A stretch of 64,000 nt of DNA from CAITWD01 sp963727285 (GCA_963727285.1 CAVSFF010000012.1:219314-283313), one strand, 5' to 3'; shown: positions 38,601-49,027, counted from the first letter of the stretch. The notes: generated from the letters alone by a model not told the origin. Program-made: numbers and translations.

Positions 38601-39823
38601 TACGTGCGGATGCCACGGACGTGGCTCGGGTTGACCCGCACCTGCCACTCGTCGGTGAACCCCGCAAAATCGGGGTAGGCGAACTCCAGCGCGAGGATCT
38701 CCGCGATCACGGCCTCCGCGAGTGCCCCGTCGCCGGTCGCCATGACCTCGCGGCCGACCTGCTCGATGATGCTCTGTGCCGTTTGGGGATAGTCGGCACC
38801 CTGCCGGCGGATCAGCGCGAACACGTCGTGGATGACGGCCACCCGATCGGGGACGGGTCCGGACGTCACCAGCTCGGAGGCCAACCGCCGTACCTGGCGC
38901 AGCGCGACCTCGTGGACGGGCTCCAGGATCGGACGGCCCAGCATCTCCAGCAGCCAGCGCAGCGCGTCGCGCGACGCGTGCGGCCGGTTGGTGTCGGCAC
39001 GGGCGATCTCGGCAACGTCGAGACAGGTCCGGGCGAGTTCGCCCGCGTCCGGGAACGCCAGCAGGTCGTCCGCATAGGCGGCCAGCGGACGCGCCGCCGA
39101 CATCGCACGGAGTCGTGCGCCCCAGTCGGCAAGGCGCGCGTGGCTGATGTCGGCAACCTCCGCCGGGAGTGCTCCGCCGATGGAACGCGCCCACCATGCG
39201 GCCGGATCCTCGCCTCGGGCGTACGCGCGGTCGACCTGGACCAGGCTCGCCACGAGCAGCGTGAGGGCGACTTCCCGCGCGGCGCCCGCGTCGTCCCGCG
39301 CGACCAGGACCTGCGCCAGCCGGCGCACGTGCGAGGACATCGCCACCTGAAGGTGCGGCATGGGCGCGGTGATCTCGGCAAATCGCTGCATCGCGGTCGC
39401 CAACACGGGCACGACCCGCGGAAACGAGGGCTCCGACGACTCGGCTGCGACCTTTGTCAGGTAGTAGAGCCAGCGCCGGGCGGCGTCGGACCGCAGTCCG
39501 TCGCCGACGCCGGCGAGCGCCATCGCATACAGGTCGCAGTAGACCGCGATCCCGTCTGCGCCGCGGGGATGGCTGTCGTAGTGGGCGAAGTCGCCCATCG
39601 CCCGCGCATGCAGGTCGGCCAAGGCCTGCGGCCACCCGACGAACTGGTGATGGACCTCGCGCAGCATCTGCGCGGTCTGGGCCTCAAGCCCCTTCCAGCC
39701 CGCCACGACCTCGAGCAGCACCAGGTCGCGCTCGGGAATGACGACCTCGACCGCGGTACGGGCGAGATTGACCTGGAGGGCATCGTTGCTGCCCGAATCG
39801 GCCGCACGCGGGGTCGTCGTCAT
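35645..39823 (-). CDS. giant PPDK-like dikinase lacking the PEP/pyruvate domain
   Basis: 1392 residues from ATG 39823. Residues 1 to about 900 are a largely helical region I do not recognise. Residues about 903-1250 form a PPDK-type ATP-grasp domain: GNKGLMLRRM, LLFSVRGGAPISMPGM, VQNMVFGNIG, SGTGVVLTRHP, EIEFTFEG and LFILQTRDE. Residues about 1275-1340 form the swivelling phosphohistidine domain with GGATSHAAVAAKRLGKTCVVG (His near 1324). The protein then ends after about 50 residues; the TIM barrel that binds PEP/pyruvate in PPDK is absent. So ATP and phosphohistidine chemistry looks intact but the acceptor must differ, perhaps recognised by the N-terminal region. It precedes the GAPDH gene. 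Confidence 0.85.
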   Translation of the reverse strand: MTTTPRAADSGSNDALQVNLARTAVEVVIPERDLVLLEVVAGWKGLEAQTAQMLREVHHQFVGWPQALADLHARAMGDFAHYDSHPRGADGIAVYCDLYAMALAGVGDGLRSDAARRWLYYLTKVAAESSEPSFPRVVPVLATAMQRFAEITAPMPHLQVAMSSHVRRLAQVLVARDDAGAAREVALTLLVASLVQVDRAYARGEDPAAWWARSIGGALPAEVADISHARLADWGARLRAMSAARPLAAYADDLLAFPDAGELARTCLDVAEIARADTNRPHASRDALRWLLEMLGRPILEPVHEVALRQVRRLASELVTSGPVPDRVAVIHDVFALIRRQGADYPQTAQSIIEQVGREVMATGDGALAEAVIAEILALEFAYPDFAGFTDEWQVRVNPSHVRGIRTYLRIIEVDPVLGRPLLVALVAHLRLGGVLVSDTDLFQRDISTLLASEIAPVYLYVKQLLRLFPVYHNEIGAEGALRETSTRLDEIEGRRDHLFHFLRKQCHVESNSEMVEFVDRVIRFCATGEAVSLERYLPPELYADVAANPDRDQIRAVFDALLAGGTTIEELAEADPADVAARVASMSAGTPVAREEVGLLFAVRREIVRKYRLDPGDALPRLRSVAGVPIATVDAITADLARGAHESALDGILAALERLKVIIETPGPVAATEDIYHKRHIAAGIPSMYGSYREPRFDAMGLTFRLEALAVAVFDAAIDDLALTPLEYPQLVRVGAWFRLLLRAVRIEGFRAQGLTHVAAMLDELLETPGATLDQYLNVFWLASRNLETLVDARILSVYDEVAPGVIAPLLAEDRVAGPSGASTDEAAIAVSEGLERDLIAESLGVQRIDLLIGRVLRAIEDQRQISNVVVGAPSPGPGAVAEIIELGDADTPAGGVALGNKGLMLRRMRALGFPIPDGFVLTTGFVRTHVPSGADGLPEKFSERIRTEVSRLELRTGARFGDPECPLLFSVRGGAPISMPGMLETYLNVGLNVAVAEGLARQPGREWAAWDAYRRLLQFWGMSCGLRREQFGALLAQIKLRYGATKKAQLSGAGMREAALAYRQLLIDAGTPLVDDPYAQLMACIAHVGRSWCDAAADTYRQELGISDNWGTAVIVQNMVFGNIGLQSGTGVVLTRHPVYETSGVQLYGDYVVQAQGDDVVAGLVETFPVSESQRLAEPNHGRHSLERDFPEIYARVLAVAEILINEQGMNHQEIEFTFEGERGEDLFILQTRDEVTTQRGVLPAFVPGPELDAALIATGIGVGGGALCGRVAHSQEELDRLAAEYPGDARILLRRDTVPDDIPLVVQVDGLLTAIGGATSHAAVAAKRLGKTCVVGCRPFIVGPPGAPSRLGEQLVRCGDMIAISGVDGSVRSGAHPTTEVVVRGRAQQ

Positions 39824-39929
39824 TGTCCCATCTTGGGAAAAACGCCCCTCATTGACATCGGTGCTGTCCCGGAGGGCGGGTCCGGCACACGCGCGCAATC
39901 GTGGCCCCGGCCGGACCGCAGGCGCCGGC

Positions 39930-40979
39930 TCACCGGACCGCGACGGGCTCCCACGGACAGGTCGGATCCTCGGCGAACGGATCGCCGTAGGTCACATACG
40001 CCCACGAGCGGCTGCCACCGCACGGGCCGCGGAACTCGCAGCGGCCGCAACGCCCCTCGAGGCGGTCCCGGTCGCGCAGGGCCTCGAACAGGGGTGCGTG
40101 CCGATAGAGCACGGCCGGTGAATCCTGCCGGACGTTGCCCACCGTCGGCAGCAGACGGCTCGGCCGGACGTCACCCGTGGACGAGATGAACATGAACCCG
40201 CGTCCGTCGGTGGAGGTATCGACCTCGACGTCCGCCCCGTAGCCGGATTGGGACATGACCCGGGCAAACGACGGGGACGATGCCACCGAAATCGAGAACG
40301 GAACGCGCTCCCAAAGGCGCGCCAGGCGCACGAGCACCTGTTCATGCTCGTCGGGCCCGAGGACGACTGCCGCATTCCCGCGTCCGAACGGCGGCAGGAA
40401 CCCGATGTTCCACTGGCGGGCGCCGGTCATCGCAACCACCTCGGCGAGCGCGTCCAGTTCCGATGCGTTCCGGCGCGACACGGCGGTGATGATCCGCACC
40501 GGGAATCCCACCTGGCGGGCGCTCTGCATGATGTCGAGGGTGCGCCGGTAGGCACCGACGAAGCCGCGTTGGGCATCGTGCGATTCCGCCGTCGCCCCGT
40601 CGAGCCGAACCGCGACCTCGGTCTGCTCGGACGCCGTCCGCAGCTTGCGCAGACGATGCACCGTCACCCGCGGGGTCGCGCTGAGCGCGAGCACGACCGG
40701 CAGCTCACGGATCCGCGCCCGCGAGACGATCAGCTCGAGATCCTCCCGCTCCAGGGGATCTCCACCCGTGATTCCCAGCACCGTTCCCGGGAACGGTTCG
40801 AGGTGGTCGATCATCGCGATCGCCTCGTGGGTCGTGAGCTCGCCGGGGCGTGCGTCCAGCTCCGCCGGCTCGGCATCGGGCGTTCCCGGGAACCGGAACG
40901 CACGGGTCGCCTCCCAGACCACCATCGACGGCTGGCGGTCGGCGTCTATGACGTGCGCCGGCAAGGGGTCGTCGGACAT
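39930..40979 (-). CDS. radical-SAM-fold paralogue without the AdoMet cluster cysteines
   Basis: 349 residues from ATG 40979. It aligns along its full length with the radical SAM protein encoded at 41082-42164. The cluster motif CxxxCxxC (C37, C41, C44 there) is replaced without gaps by Phe28, Gly32 and Asp35 (AFRFPGTPD). The TGGDP motif and the C-terminal auxiliary-cluster cysteines (RCGRC, GPCGGS, DPTC) are kept. The fold is probably preserved and one Fe-S cluster may still bind, but AdoMet cleavage is not expected. The reading frame is clean, which argues for selection. A partner or scaffold for the active paralogue is the simplest idea. Confidence 0.85.
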   Translation of the reverse strand: MSDDPLPAHVIDADRQPSMVVWEATRAFRFPGTPDAEPAELDARPGELTTHEAIAMIDHLEPFPGTVLGITGGDPLEREDLELIVSRARIRELPVVLALSATPRVTVHRLRKLRTASEQTEVAVRLDGATAESHDAQRGFVGAYRRTLDIMQSARQVGFPVRIITAVSRRNASELDALAEVVAMTGARQWNIGFLPPFGRGNAAVVLGPDEHEQVLVRLARLWERVPFSISVASSPSFARVMSQSGYGADVEVDTSTDGRGFMFISSTGDVRPSRLLPTVGNVRQDSPAVLYRHAPLFEALRDRDRLEGRCGRCEFRGPCGGSRSWAYVTYGDPFAEDPTCPWEPVAVR

Positions 40980-41065
40980 GCAGTCGGATCGCTCAATCTG
41001 GATTGCCACGGGCCAACATTCGCCCCCGGGAACGCCTGCGACATCCGCAAACATCCGGCCGTTGC

Positions 41066-41081
41066 TCGTGGAAAACCCCGA
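41066..41081. promoter_or_regulatory. 16-bp motif, copy 1
   Basis: TCGTGGAAAACCCCGA occurs here, between the two radical SAM paralogues and 87 nt before the start of the cysteine-less one. An identical copy is at 42222-42237. Candidate binding site of a shared regulator; the regulator is unknown. Confidence 0.45.
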
Positions 41082-42164
<1,083 letters not shown>

Positions 42165-42221
42165 GCGCCGGAGCCTGCCACCCGGCCCCCGCGGGCGGCA
42201 TCCGTGCCCGGCCGGGCGTGA

Positions 42222-42237
42222 TCGTGGAAAACCCCGA
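42222..42237. promoter_or_regulatory. 16-bp motif, copy 2
   Basis: TCGTGGAAAACCCCGA, identical to 41066-41081, lies in the 133-bp gap between the divergent radical SAM gene (58 nt from its start) and ahbC (61 nt from its start). Midway placement suits an operator serving both promoters. Confidence 0.5.
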
Positions 42238-42297
42238 GGACAAGTTCGGCGTCCACCCCGATCCCCGCGGGGCCGCCGACGACCACAATCCCCGATC

Positions 42298-43458
42298 ATG
42301 ATCAACGTCTCCTCGCTTCTGGGCGTACGCGAATCGGCATCCGACGCGCTGCGCTACGGACAACGCCGCCACGGCGAACACACCCCCCGCTCGTCCACCG
42401 AGCGCCACCCGGTCGTCGTCTGGAATGTGACCCGGGCCTGCAACCTCGCCTGCCGCCACTGCTACGCGAACGCCAAGCGGACCCCGGCTCCCGACGAGCT
42501 GACGACCGCCGAGGCGCGCGGGTTCCTCGACGACCTCGCGACCTGGACGGTCCCGGCCGTGCTGATCTCCGGGGGCGAGCCGCTGTCCCGGCCCGACCTG
42601 CTGGACCTGATGGCCTTCGGCGTCGACCGCGGCCTGCGGTTCACGCTGTCGTCGAACGGCACCATGATCACCCCTGACGTCGCCACCGAGCTCAAGAACG
42701 CCGGCCTGATCTATGCCGGGATCTCGATCGACGGCCCGAAGCCGCTGCACGACTACCAGCGCTGCGAGGCCGGCTCGTTCGACGGCGCCGTCGCGGGGCT
42801 TCGCAACCTCGCCGACGCCGGCGTGCGCCGCGGTGTCCGGTTTACGGTGACCCCCGACAACATCGACGGTCTGTCCGACGTCCTCGCGCTCGTCTTGCGG
42901 GAGAACATCGACCGCTTCTGCCTGTACCACCTGGTCCCGTCGGGTCGCGGCGGCAACCTCTACGACATCACTCCTGAGCAGCGCCGGGAAGTCCTGCACC
43001 GGGTGTTCGTGTTCGCCGAGGCGTTCCCGCACGTGGAGGTTCTGACCGTCGACAATCCGTCCGACGGTGTCGCGCTCGTGCACTGGCTCGAAGAGCGCGA
43101 TCCCGAGCGGGCCGCGACCGCACGGGAGATGCTGAGCTGGAACGCCGGCGCCCGCGGCGGCCCCGGCGTCGGGATCGGGTGCGTCGATGAGCGCGGCGAC
43201 GTGCACCCCGACCAGTTCTCACGGCACCGGACCCTCGGCAACATCCGGGAGATGCCGTTCTCGGAGATCTGGCAGACCGGGCGCACCGAGTGGCTCCAGC
43301 AGATGCGCTCCGAGGACCGGCCGATGGCACCGATGTGCCAGGCCTGCCCGGACCTCGCCCTGTGCGGCGGCGGCATGCGCGCCCGGGCCGAGCTCGCCAC
43401 CGGCGACCCCTGGGGCGCCGACCCCAGCTGCTCGCTGGTCCAGGCGGCCGCGGCCTAG
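42298..43458 (+). CDS. ahbC: AhbC/NirJ-type radical SAM protein
   Basis: 386 residues from ATG 42298. It opens with MINVSSLL, LRYG and VVVWNVTRACNLACRHC (C48, C52, C55), the arrangement of AhbC/NirJ1. ISGGEPLSRPDLLDL, GISIDGPKPLHD and YHLVPSGRGG follow. SPASM cysteines are GIGCVDERG, MCQACPDLALCGGG and DPSC. AhbC removes acetate side chains from 12,18-didecarboxysirohaem; NirJ acts on the same type of substrate in haem d1 synthesis. No AhbA/B, sirohaem or nitrite reductase genes are in the window, so the pathway cannot be fixed. Divergent from the AhbD-like gene; ends at a strong hairpin. Confidence 0.82.
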   Translation: MINVSSLLGVRESASDALRYGQRRHGEHTPRSSTERHPVVVWNVTRACNLACRHCYANAKRTPAPDELTTAEARGFLDDLATWTVPAVLISGGEPLSRPDLLDLMAFGVDRGLRFTLSSNGTMITPDVATELKNAGLIYAGISIDGPKPLHDYQRCEAGSFDGAVAGLRNLADAGVRRGVRFTVTPDNIDGLSDVLALVLRENIDRFCLYHLVPSGRGGNLYDITPEQRREVLHRVFVFAEAFPHVEVLTVDNPSDGVALVHWLEERDPERAATAREMLSWNAGARGGPGVGIGCVDERGDVHPDQFSRHRTLGNIREMPFSEIWQTGRTEWLQQMRSEDRPMAPMCQACPDLALCGGGMRARAELATGDPWGADPSCSLVQAAAA

Positions 43459-43470
43459 CCGGACATCCGC

Positions 43471-43504
43471 GCTCCCACGCCGTGTACGGACACGGCGTGG
43501 GAGC
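43471..43504. terminator. perfect 15-bp hairpin between convergent genes
   Basis: GCTCCCACGCCGTGT (43471-43485), loop ACGG, ACACGGCGTGGGAGC (43490-43504). Thirteen nt after the ahbC stop and before the convergent repeat-protein stop. Confidence 0.7.
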
Positions 43505-43573
43505 TGCTCGGTATCACGACGGTCCCGCCCCGGGAGAAGATGCCTCCCGCCAGGACGGGACCGACCCTGTGGC

Positions 43574-44270
43574 CTAGACGGGGAAGTGGCCCCGGTGGCC
43601 GAGGATGACGACGCGGGTCGCCGGGTTGGTCGCCGCGAACGGCGTGCCGAACAGCTGGGTCCAATAGACCCGGACCACGTCATGCGACTTGATCGCGGCG
43701 CAGGCGCGGGCGTGACCGCGGCGGCCGGCAAACTTGGTCGCCCCGTCGAGGGTGACGACGGTCGTCGTGCCGTTCACACCGATCCCCTTCGGGTGGAAGC
43801 GGGTGTGGGTGACGGTCACGCTCTCGGGCGTGCGTGCAGACAGCCTTGGCGGAGGCGACGCCCTGGATCCAGAAGTGCTCGAGACGCGGACCGAGGTCGA
43901 CGATCCGGGTGGCCGGCGCGGTCGGCGAGAAGGCCGTGCCGTGCGGCTCGTTCCAGTACGCGACCAGGCGGTCGTTCGGCTTGATGCTGGCGCAGGAAAG
44001 CACCTTGCCGTGTGCGCCGACAAAACGCGTGGCACCGTTGATCTGCACGGCGAGCGGGGTCCCGTTGGTGCCGAGGCCCGTCGGGTGGTAGGCCGTGTGG
44101 TTGATCGTCACGCTCTCAGGGGTCGCACAGGTGGCGGCACCGGCAGCGACACCGCTGGCCGAGTAGATCGCCCGCTGCGCGACGTGGTGGGTGGTGGCCA
44201 TGGCCGCCGCCGGGAGTGCGGCGAGGCCGGCGGCGAGTGCCACCGAACCGATTACTCGAGCTCGTTTCAT
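43574..44270 (-). CDS. secreted two-repeat protein, one frame break
   Basis: Start ATG 44270, with a signal peptide (MKRARVIGSVALAAGLAALP, AMA cleavage). Two repeats of about 85 residues follow, each starting with CxTPESVT(I/V), passing through a GATxF-type strand and a second Cys (SCASIK, ACAAIK) and ending in ATR(I/V)V. The frame breaks near 43842 at the start of repeat 2 (tgc-a-cgc); dropping one base gives 231 residues. The GDRL/NDRL..YW..GT..ATRIVDLG order resembles the repeats of 3902-5001. Function unknown; extracellular. Confidence 0.6.
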
Positions 44271-44526
44271 GAGCGTGGTGCCTCCGTGTGAGTGAACTGA
44301 CGCCGGGGTTATCGACGACCGCGCCACTGCGGGCAAGGGCCGGGGAGGCGGCCTTACAGATCGCTCACGGATTGTTTCCTCGCCGCAAACACCCAAAAAA
44401 CGCACAAGGCGCCTCCCACGGGCCGGCGGCGCGGGCGCCGCGGGCACACGATGCCGCCCCGAATCCGGCTCGACTATGCTCCGGCGAGCCCTCGCCGACC
44501 GTCGACCACCAGCCGGGAACCGTGCC

Positions 44527-45330
44527 ATGTCGAGCTCCGATACCCCGTCCGTCTCCTCCGGGTTCAGCCTCAACGCCGCCGACTACGACCGTGCGGTCCG
44601 ATACAACATCGAGGGCGCCAAGCGACTGGTCGAGGCCCTTCCCGGTCCGACCTACGCCAACGTCCTGGACGTCGGCTGCGGCACCGGGTTTTCCACGATG
44701 GCGTTCGTCAACCGGTTCGGGACGACCGAGATCACCGGCGTCGACGCGGCCGAGGGCATGCTGGAACAGTTCCGGGCCAAGCTCGCCGAGCAGCCGCAGC
44801 TGAGCGTGCATCTCGAGCTCGCCGACGTCCTCGAGATGCCGGTCCCCGACGCCCACTACGACGCGGTGATCTCGAGCATGGCGTTCCACTGGTTCCCCAA
44901 AAAGCGCGAGGCCGCAGCCGCGATGGCCCGCCCGCTGAAGCCGGGCGGCGATCTGGCGATCCTGTGTTCGGGCCGCGGCGCCGAGCACGAGTTCCGCCGC
45001 ATCCTCACCGAGATCTACCCGCCCGTGCCGCAATGGATCGGCGCGTTCGATCTCGTCCAGCGCGATATCGACGAAATGGAGGACTACCTCGAGGGCGCCG
45101 GGCTCGAGATCCTCGACATCTGGATGGAGCGCCGGATCCGGCGCGTGCCGGTCGAGGAGTATCTGACGCGGCTGCGCGTTGTCGCCAGTCACCTCAACAA
45201 GGGCTACAGCGACGACGAACTCGCAGACCTCGACGCGAAGGTCACCGCCGCAACGCATAAGGCCGCCGGTCCGCGGGGGTTCGAGTACACCTTCACCAAG
45301 CTGTTCGCGGTGGCGCAGAAGCCCGCCTGA
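44527..45330 (+). CDS. SAM-dependent methyltransferase (class I)
   Basis: 267 residues from ATG 44527. A class I Rossmann fold is clear: motif I VLDVGCGTGFS (residues about 44-54), acidic EITGVDAAEGML, motif IV YDAVISSMAFHWF and LKPGGDLAIL. The region after residue 150 likely forms the substrate lid. It resembles BioC/UbiE-like small-molecule methyltransferases. The substrate cannot be told. It ends 9 nt from the convergent FAD oxidoreductase. Confidence 0.85.
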   Translation: MSSSDTPSVSSGFSLNAADYDRAVRYNIEGAKRLVEALPGPTYANVLDVGCGTGFSTMAFVNRFGTTEITGVDAAEGMLEQFRAKLAEQPQLSVHLELADVLEMPVPDAHYDAVISSMAFHWFPKKREAAAAMARPLKPGGDLAILCSGRGAEHEFRRILTEIYPPVPQWIGAFDLVQRDIDEMEDYLEGAGLEILDIWMERRIRRVPVEEYLTRLRVVASHLNKGYSDDELADLDAKVTAATHKAAGPRGFEYTFTKLFAVAQKPA

Positions 45331-45339
45331 ACAGGCCCC

Positions 45340-46527
45340 TTACCGCGTGATCGGGACGTCCACGAGTTCGAGCGCCTCGATCTGGTGCAGGAACGGCGTC
45401 AGGAAGCGCCCGGCGACCTTGCCGGGCGGCCACCACAACGCCGTCGTGATGCTGACCGAACCGTGGCTCTCGTCGTGCCCGCCCGCGAGGTCACGGCGCA
45501 GGAACTTGTCGCCGTTGGCCGACCACAGCAGGCCGCGCAGCACCGGCGACGGCGGCAGTTCGGGGACCGCGATCCCGAGATCGGCGCAGATCGCCGCGGC
45601 CGCGACGTCGGCCTGCTGGCAGGCCAGCCCCGCCTGCTTGACCGGGAACGGACCGGCGTCGCCGGCGACGAAGACGCGGTCCTGACCGCGGACGCGTCCG
45701 TCGATCCCGGCGTCGACGAACCCCGTCGGGGTCTGGGCCAGCCCGCGCACCCGCGGACCGGCGATGGTCGGCAGCGCGATCACGAGGTTGGCCGGGATCA
45801 TGCCGCTCGGCACCGTGCGCAGGTGCCCCGACGACCAGCCCCGCACGACCGTGCCGGCGTGGAGCGCGATGTCGGCCTCGGCCAATGAGTGGGCGATCGA
45901 CTGCGATGCACCTTCGCCGAAGACCCCGAGCGGCGCGTCTTCGGAGGTCACGACGGCCACGCGGGCCCGTTCGCCGGCACCGTGCTCGTCGAGATACCGC
46001 CGCGCCATCAGGGCGAGTTCGTAGGCCGGAATCACCCAACCGCCGCCGAGCGGCACGACGAACACCACGTCGACGGTCGCTCCCGCGGCGACCTGCTCGA
46101 CCACCCGGTCCAGCTCGCGCCCCATCTCGGGGACGTCCTCGGTGCCGACAAACGTGAGGCCCGGCGCATCGAGCCACGATTCCGGGCGTCCCCCGATGGC
46201 AACGATCGCGTAGTCGTATTCGACCGCGTCGCCGTCGGCGGTCAGCAGCCGCCGATGCGCGCCGTCGACCGACGCCAGTGACCCGGGGATCACGGCTGCC
46301 CCGGCCCGCAGCGCCAGCTCGTGCAGCGGCCAGCGGTTTCGCGGCACGGGTCCGAACAGCTCACGGGTTGACGCCGGAGTAAAGACGAACTCCGGCTGGT
46401 TGGTCAGCAGATAGACGTGTGCGGCACCGCGCGCGAACTCCCGCAGGGCCAAGGCCGCCTCAAAGGCGGCGAAGCCTGCACCCGCGATCACCACGCGGGC
46501 CTGGGACGCTCGCTGGACGGTAGTCAC
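45340..46527 (-). CDS. FAD-dependent pyridine nucleotide/sulfide:quinone-type oxidoreductase
   Basis: 395 residues from a GTG at 46527 with GGGGGAG just upstream. N-terminal FAD-binding VVIAGAGFAAFEAAL, a central ATG-like YAIVAIGG and a C-terminal RVFVAGDAGPFPVKQAGLACQQA segment are typical of NDH-2/SQR flavoproteins. The SQR redox cysteines are not in their usual places, so sulfide oxidation is not supported. It probably oxidises an unknown donor at the membrane; no transmembrane helix is seen. Confidence 0.8.
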   Translation of the reverse strand: MTTVQRASQARVVIAGAGFAAFEAALALREFARGAAHVYLLTNQPEFVFTPASTRELFGPVPRNRWPLHELALRAGAAVIPGSLASVDGAHRRLLTADGDAVEYDYAIVAIGGRPESWLDAPGLTFVGTEDVPEMGRELDRVVEQVAAGATVDVVFVVPLGGGWVIPAYELALMARRYLDEHGAGERARVAVVTSEDAPLGVFGEGASQSIAHSLAEADIALHAGTVVRGWSSGHLRTVPSGMIPANLVIALPTIAGPRVRGLAQTPTGFVDAGIDGRVRGQDRVFVAGDAGPFPVKQAGLACQQADVAAAAICADLGIAVPELPPSPVLRGLLWSANGDKFLRRDLAGGHDESHGSVSITTALWWPPGKVAGRFLTPFLHQIEALELVDVPITR

Positions 46528-46642
46528 TCCCCGCTCCCCCGCACGACAGACCAACTACACCCATCGTCGCGCGCCCCGAAGGGCCCGTCAACGTGCGCGG
46601 CACGGAGCCGCAGCGCATACAACCCTGATCTTGCACTTCCCG

Positions 46643-47132
46643 CTAGCCGGCAGGTGCAAACGGCAACACGCGCTCGAAGACGACCCGGTCCTGCCCCGGC
46701 CCGACGTACTCGGAGGCAAAGGTCCCGACGAACCCGAGCGACTCGTGGAACCGCAGCGAGCGTCCGTTGGTCGGCGCCGCCAGGGTGCGCACCCGGCGGC
46801 ACCCCTGCGCGGCCATCCGACGGCCGAACTCCCGGTACAGCGCCCCCGCGATTCCGCGCCCGCGGACCGCCGGATCGACCATCACGAAATGGATGTATGC
46901 GAGCTCCGGCTCGGCGAGACTGGCGAACCCGAGCAGCACACCGAGCATCCGCCGGGGATCGGCGGCATCGGCGGCCCGCAGACCCGCGGGTCCGAGCTGG
47001 TCGAAAAACAGCCGATGCATGGTCAGGCCGACCGGGACGGCCGAACCAGGCGTCGGCGACCGCGCGCGCCTCGGCGAAGTCGGCGGCCGTCAGCGGCCGC
47101 AGCGCGAGACTCCCGCCGGCCGCCGGGGTCAC
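46643..47132 (-). CDS. GNAT-family N-acetyltransferase, one frame break
   Basis: LALRPLTAADFAEARAVADAWF begins a GNAT fold. The acetyl-CoA site is VDPAVRGRGIAGALYREF (pattern RGxGxA), followed by NGRSLRFHESLGF. The frame breaks near 47035; removing one G (ccc-g-gtc) joins WFGRP to VGLTMHRLFF and gives about 162 residues. A GTG at 47132 is the likely start; longer starts are open. Acceptor unknown. Confidence 0.65.
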
Positions 47133-47324
47133 GGCCGCCGCCGGGAAGATCGGATCCTCGGCCGGACGGGTCGCATCACGAGGATCATCGCACGCGGGAA
47201 TCACGATCGACGGGCGCTGCAGAACGCGATCGGGACGGTAAACTCCGTGCTCCCGCGCGTGCGCCACGCCGCCTGTTCGGTGTGCCCGTGCACGACCTAC
47301 CGACCACGAACATCAGGGCAGCCC

Positions 47325-49017
47325 ATGGCCAGCATTCATCCGTCTGCGTACCCCCCGCCGTTTGAGCCTTCCGACTATGTCGCCCTTCCGCAGGCTGCGG
47401 AAGACGAGCGCATCGAGGTCGGGGTCCTGATCGTGGGCGGAGGCCCCGCGGGCCTCGCCACCGCCGTACGGCTCGGGCAGCTCATCGCCGAGGATCCCGA
47501 GCTGGCCGAGTCGCTCGGCGAGGTTCCCGTGGCGCTCGCCGACAAGGGCAAGGCCGCCGGGTCGCACCTGCTCTCGGGTGCGGTCATCGATCCGACCGCG
47601 CTCAAGGAACTGTTCCCGGACACCGCCCCCGCCGACATCCCGCACTACTGGGAAGTCTCCAAGGAGGCGGTGTACTTCCTGACCAAGTCCTCGAGCATCC
47701 GCATCCCCCCGCCGCCGCAGATGAAGAACCACCACAACTGGGTGATCTCCGATCAGCCAGTTGGCACGGTGGATGAGCGAGCAGGCCGAGGAACTGGGCG
47801 TGTACCTGCTGCCCGAGACGGACTGCCAGAAGGTCATCGTCGATCAGGGCCGCGTCGCGGGCGTCATCACCGGCGACAAGGGCCGCGGCAAGCAGGGCGA
47901 GGAGCTCGGCACCTTCGAGCCCGGCATGGAGGTCCATGCCACCACAACCGTCTTCGCGGAAGGAACGCCCGGCCATCTCAGCCAGGTCGTCCGCCGCCAC
48001 TTCGAGCTCGACTTCAACGCCGTGCAGACGTGGGAGCTCGGAGTCAAGGAGGTCTGGGAAGTCCCGAACGCCCTCGACCGCCTCGTCCACACCACCGGCT
48101 GGCCGCTGCGGCTGCGCAAGAAGTACCGAGAGTACGGCGGCTCGTGGCTCTACCCGATGGGCGACGACAAGATCTCGCTCGGCTTCGTCGTCGGTCTCGA
48201 CTACGCGGACGCGACCCTGTCGGTGCACGACATCCTCCAGGAGTTCAAGACCCACCCCCTGATCAAGGGCATCCTCAAGGACGGGCGTCGTCTCGCCTGG
48301 GGCGCCAAGACGATCCCGGGGTCCGGGATCTACGGACTGCCGAGCCGCCTGCACGTTCCGGGCGCCGTCCTCGTCGGCGACGCCGCCGGGTTCGTCGACC
48401 TCGCCGCGCTCAAGGGCGTCCAGTACGCCATCCGCTCGGGCATGCTCGCCGCGGAGGCGATCTTCGAGGCGGTCAAGGCCAACACGGCGACGGAGCCGGC
48501 CGGACTGTGGGGCTACGACAAGCGGATCAAGGACTCCGAGGTCTGGAAGAACCTCTGGAAGGTCCGCAACATCCGCCCGGCCTTCCAGCGCGGGTTCGCC
48601 TTCGGCGGGATGGTCCACGGGATGGCGACGGTGTCCGGCGGACGGATGCCGAAGGAGATCCGGCCGGTGCACGACGCCGACGAGAGCATCTTCATCGGCG
48701 AGCGCAAGCCGATCACCGCCGACGGCAGCCTGACGTTCGACAAGCTCTCGAGCGTGTTCGCCTCCGGCAACAAGACACGCGACGACCAGCCGGACCACAT
48801 CCGTATCCAGCACCAGGTCCCCAAGGCACTCGCGATCGCCTGGGAGAACATGTGCCCGGCGAAGGTCTACGAACTCGCCGAGGACGGGCCGGTCAACGGC
48901 ACCGTCACCGTCCACACGAACCCGTCCAACTGCGTGCAGTGCGGGGCGATCACCGCCAAGGGCGGACGCCTGACACCGCCCGAAGGCGGCTCGGGCCCCG
49001 AGTACACGCTCACCTAG
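47325..49017 (+). CDS. electron-transfer flavoprotein:quinone oxidoreductase, one frame break
   Basis: Start ATG 47325. FAD-binding LIVGGGPAGLATAVRL, GSHLLSGAVIDP, VVGLDYADATLSVHD and VGDAAGFVDLAALKG match ETF-QO. The frame breaks near 47752; skipping one G joins NWVIS to ISQLARWMSEQ and gives 563 residues. The iron-sulfur region reads ENMCPAKVYE and SNCVQCGAITAKGG: three cysteines align with the canonical four, and the last (CxxCxxC) is Ile. It would pass electrons from ETF, reduced by acyl-CoA and amino-acid dehydrogenases, into the quinone pool. ETF genes are not in the window. Confidence 0.85.
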
Positions 49018-49027
49018 GTCCACCGGA

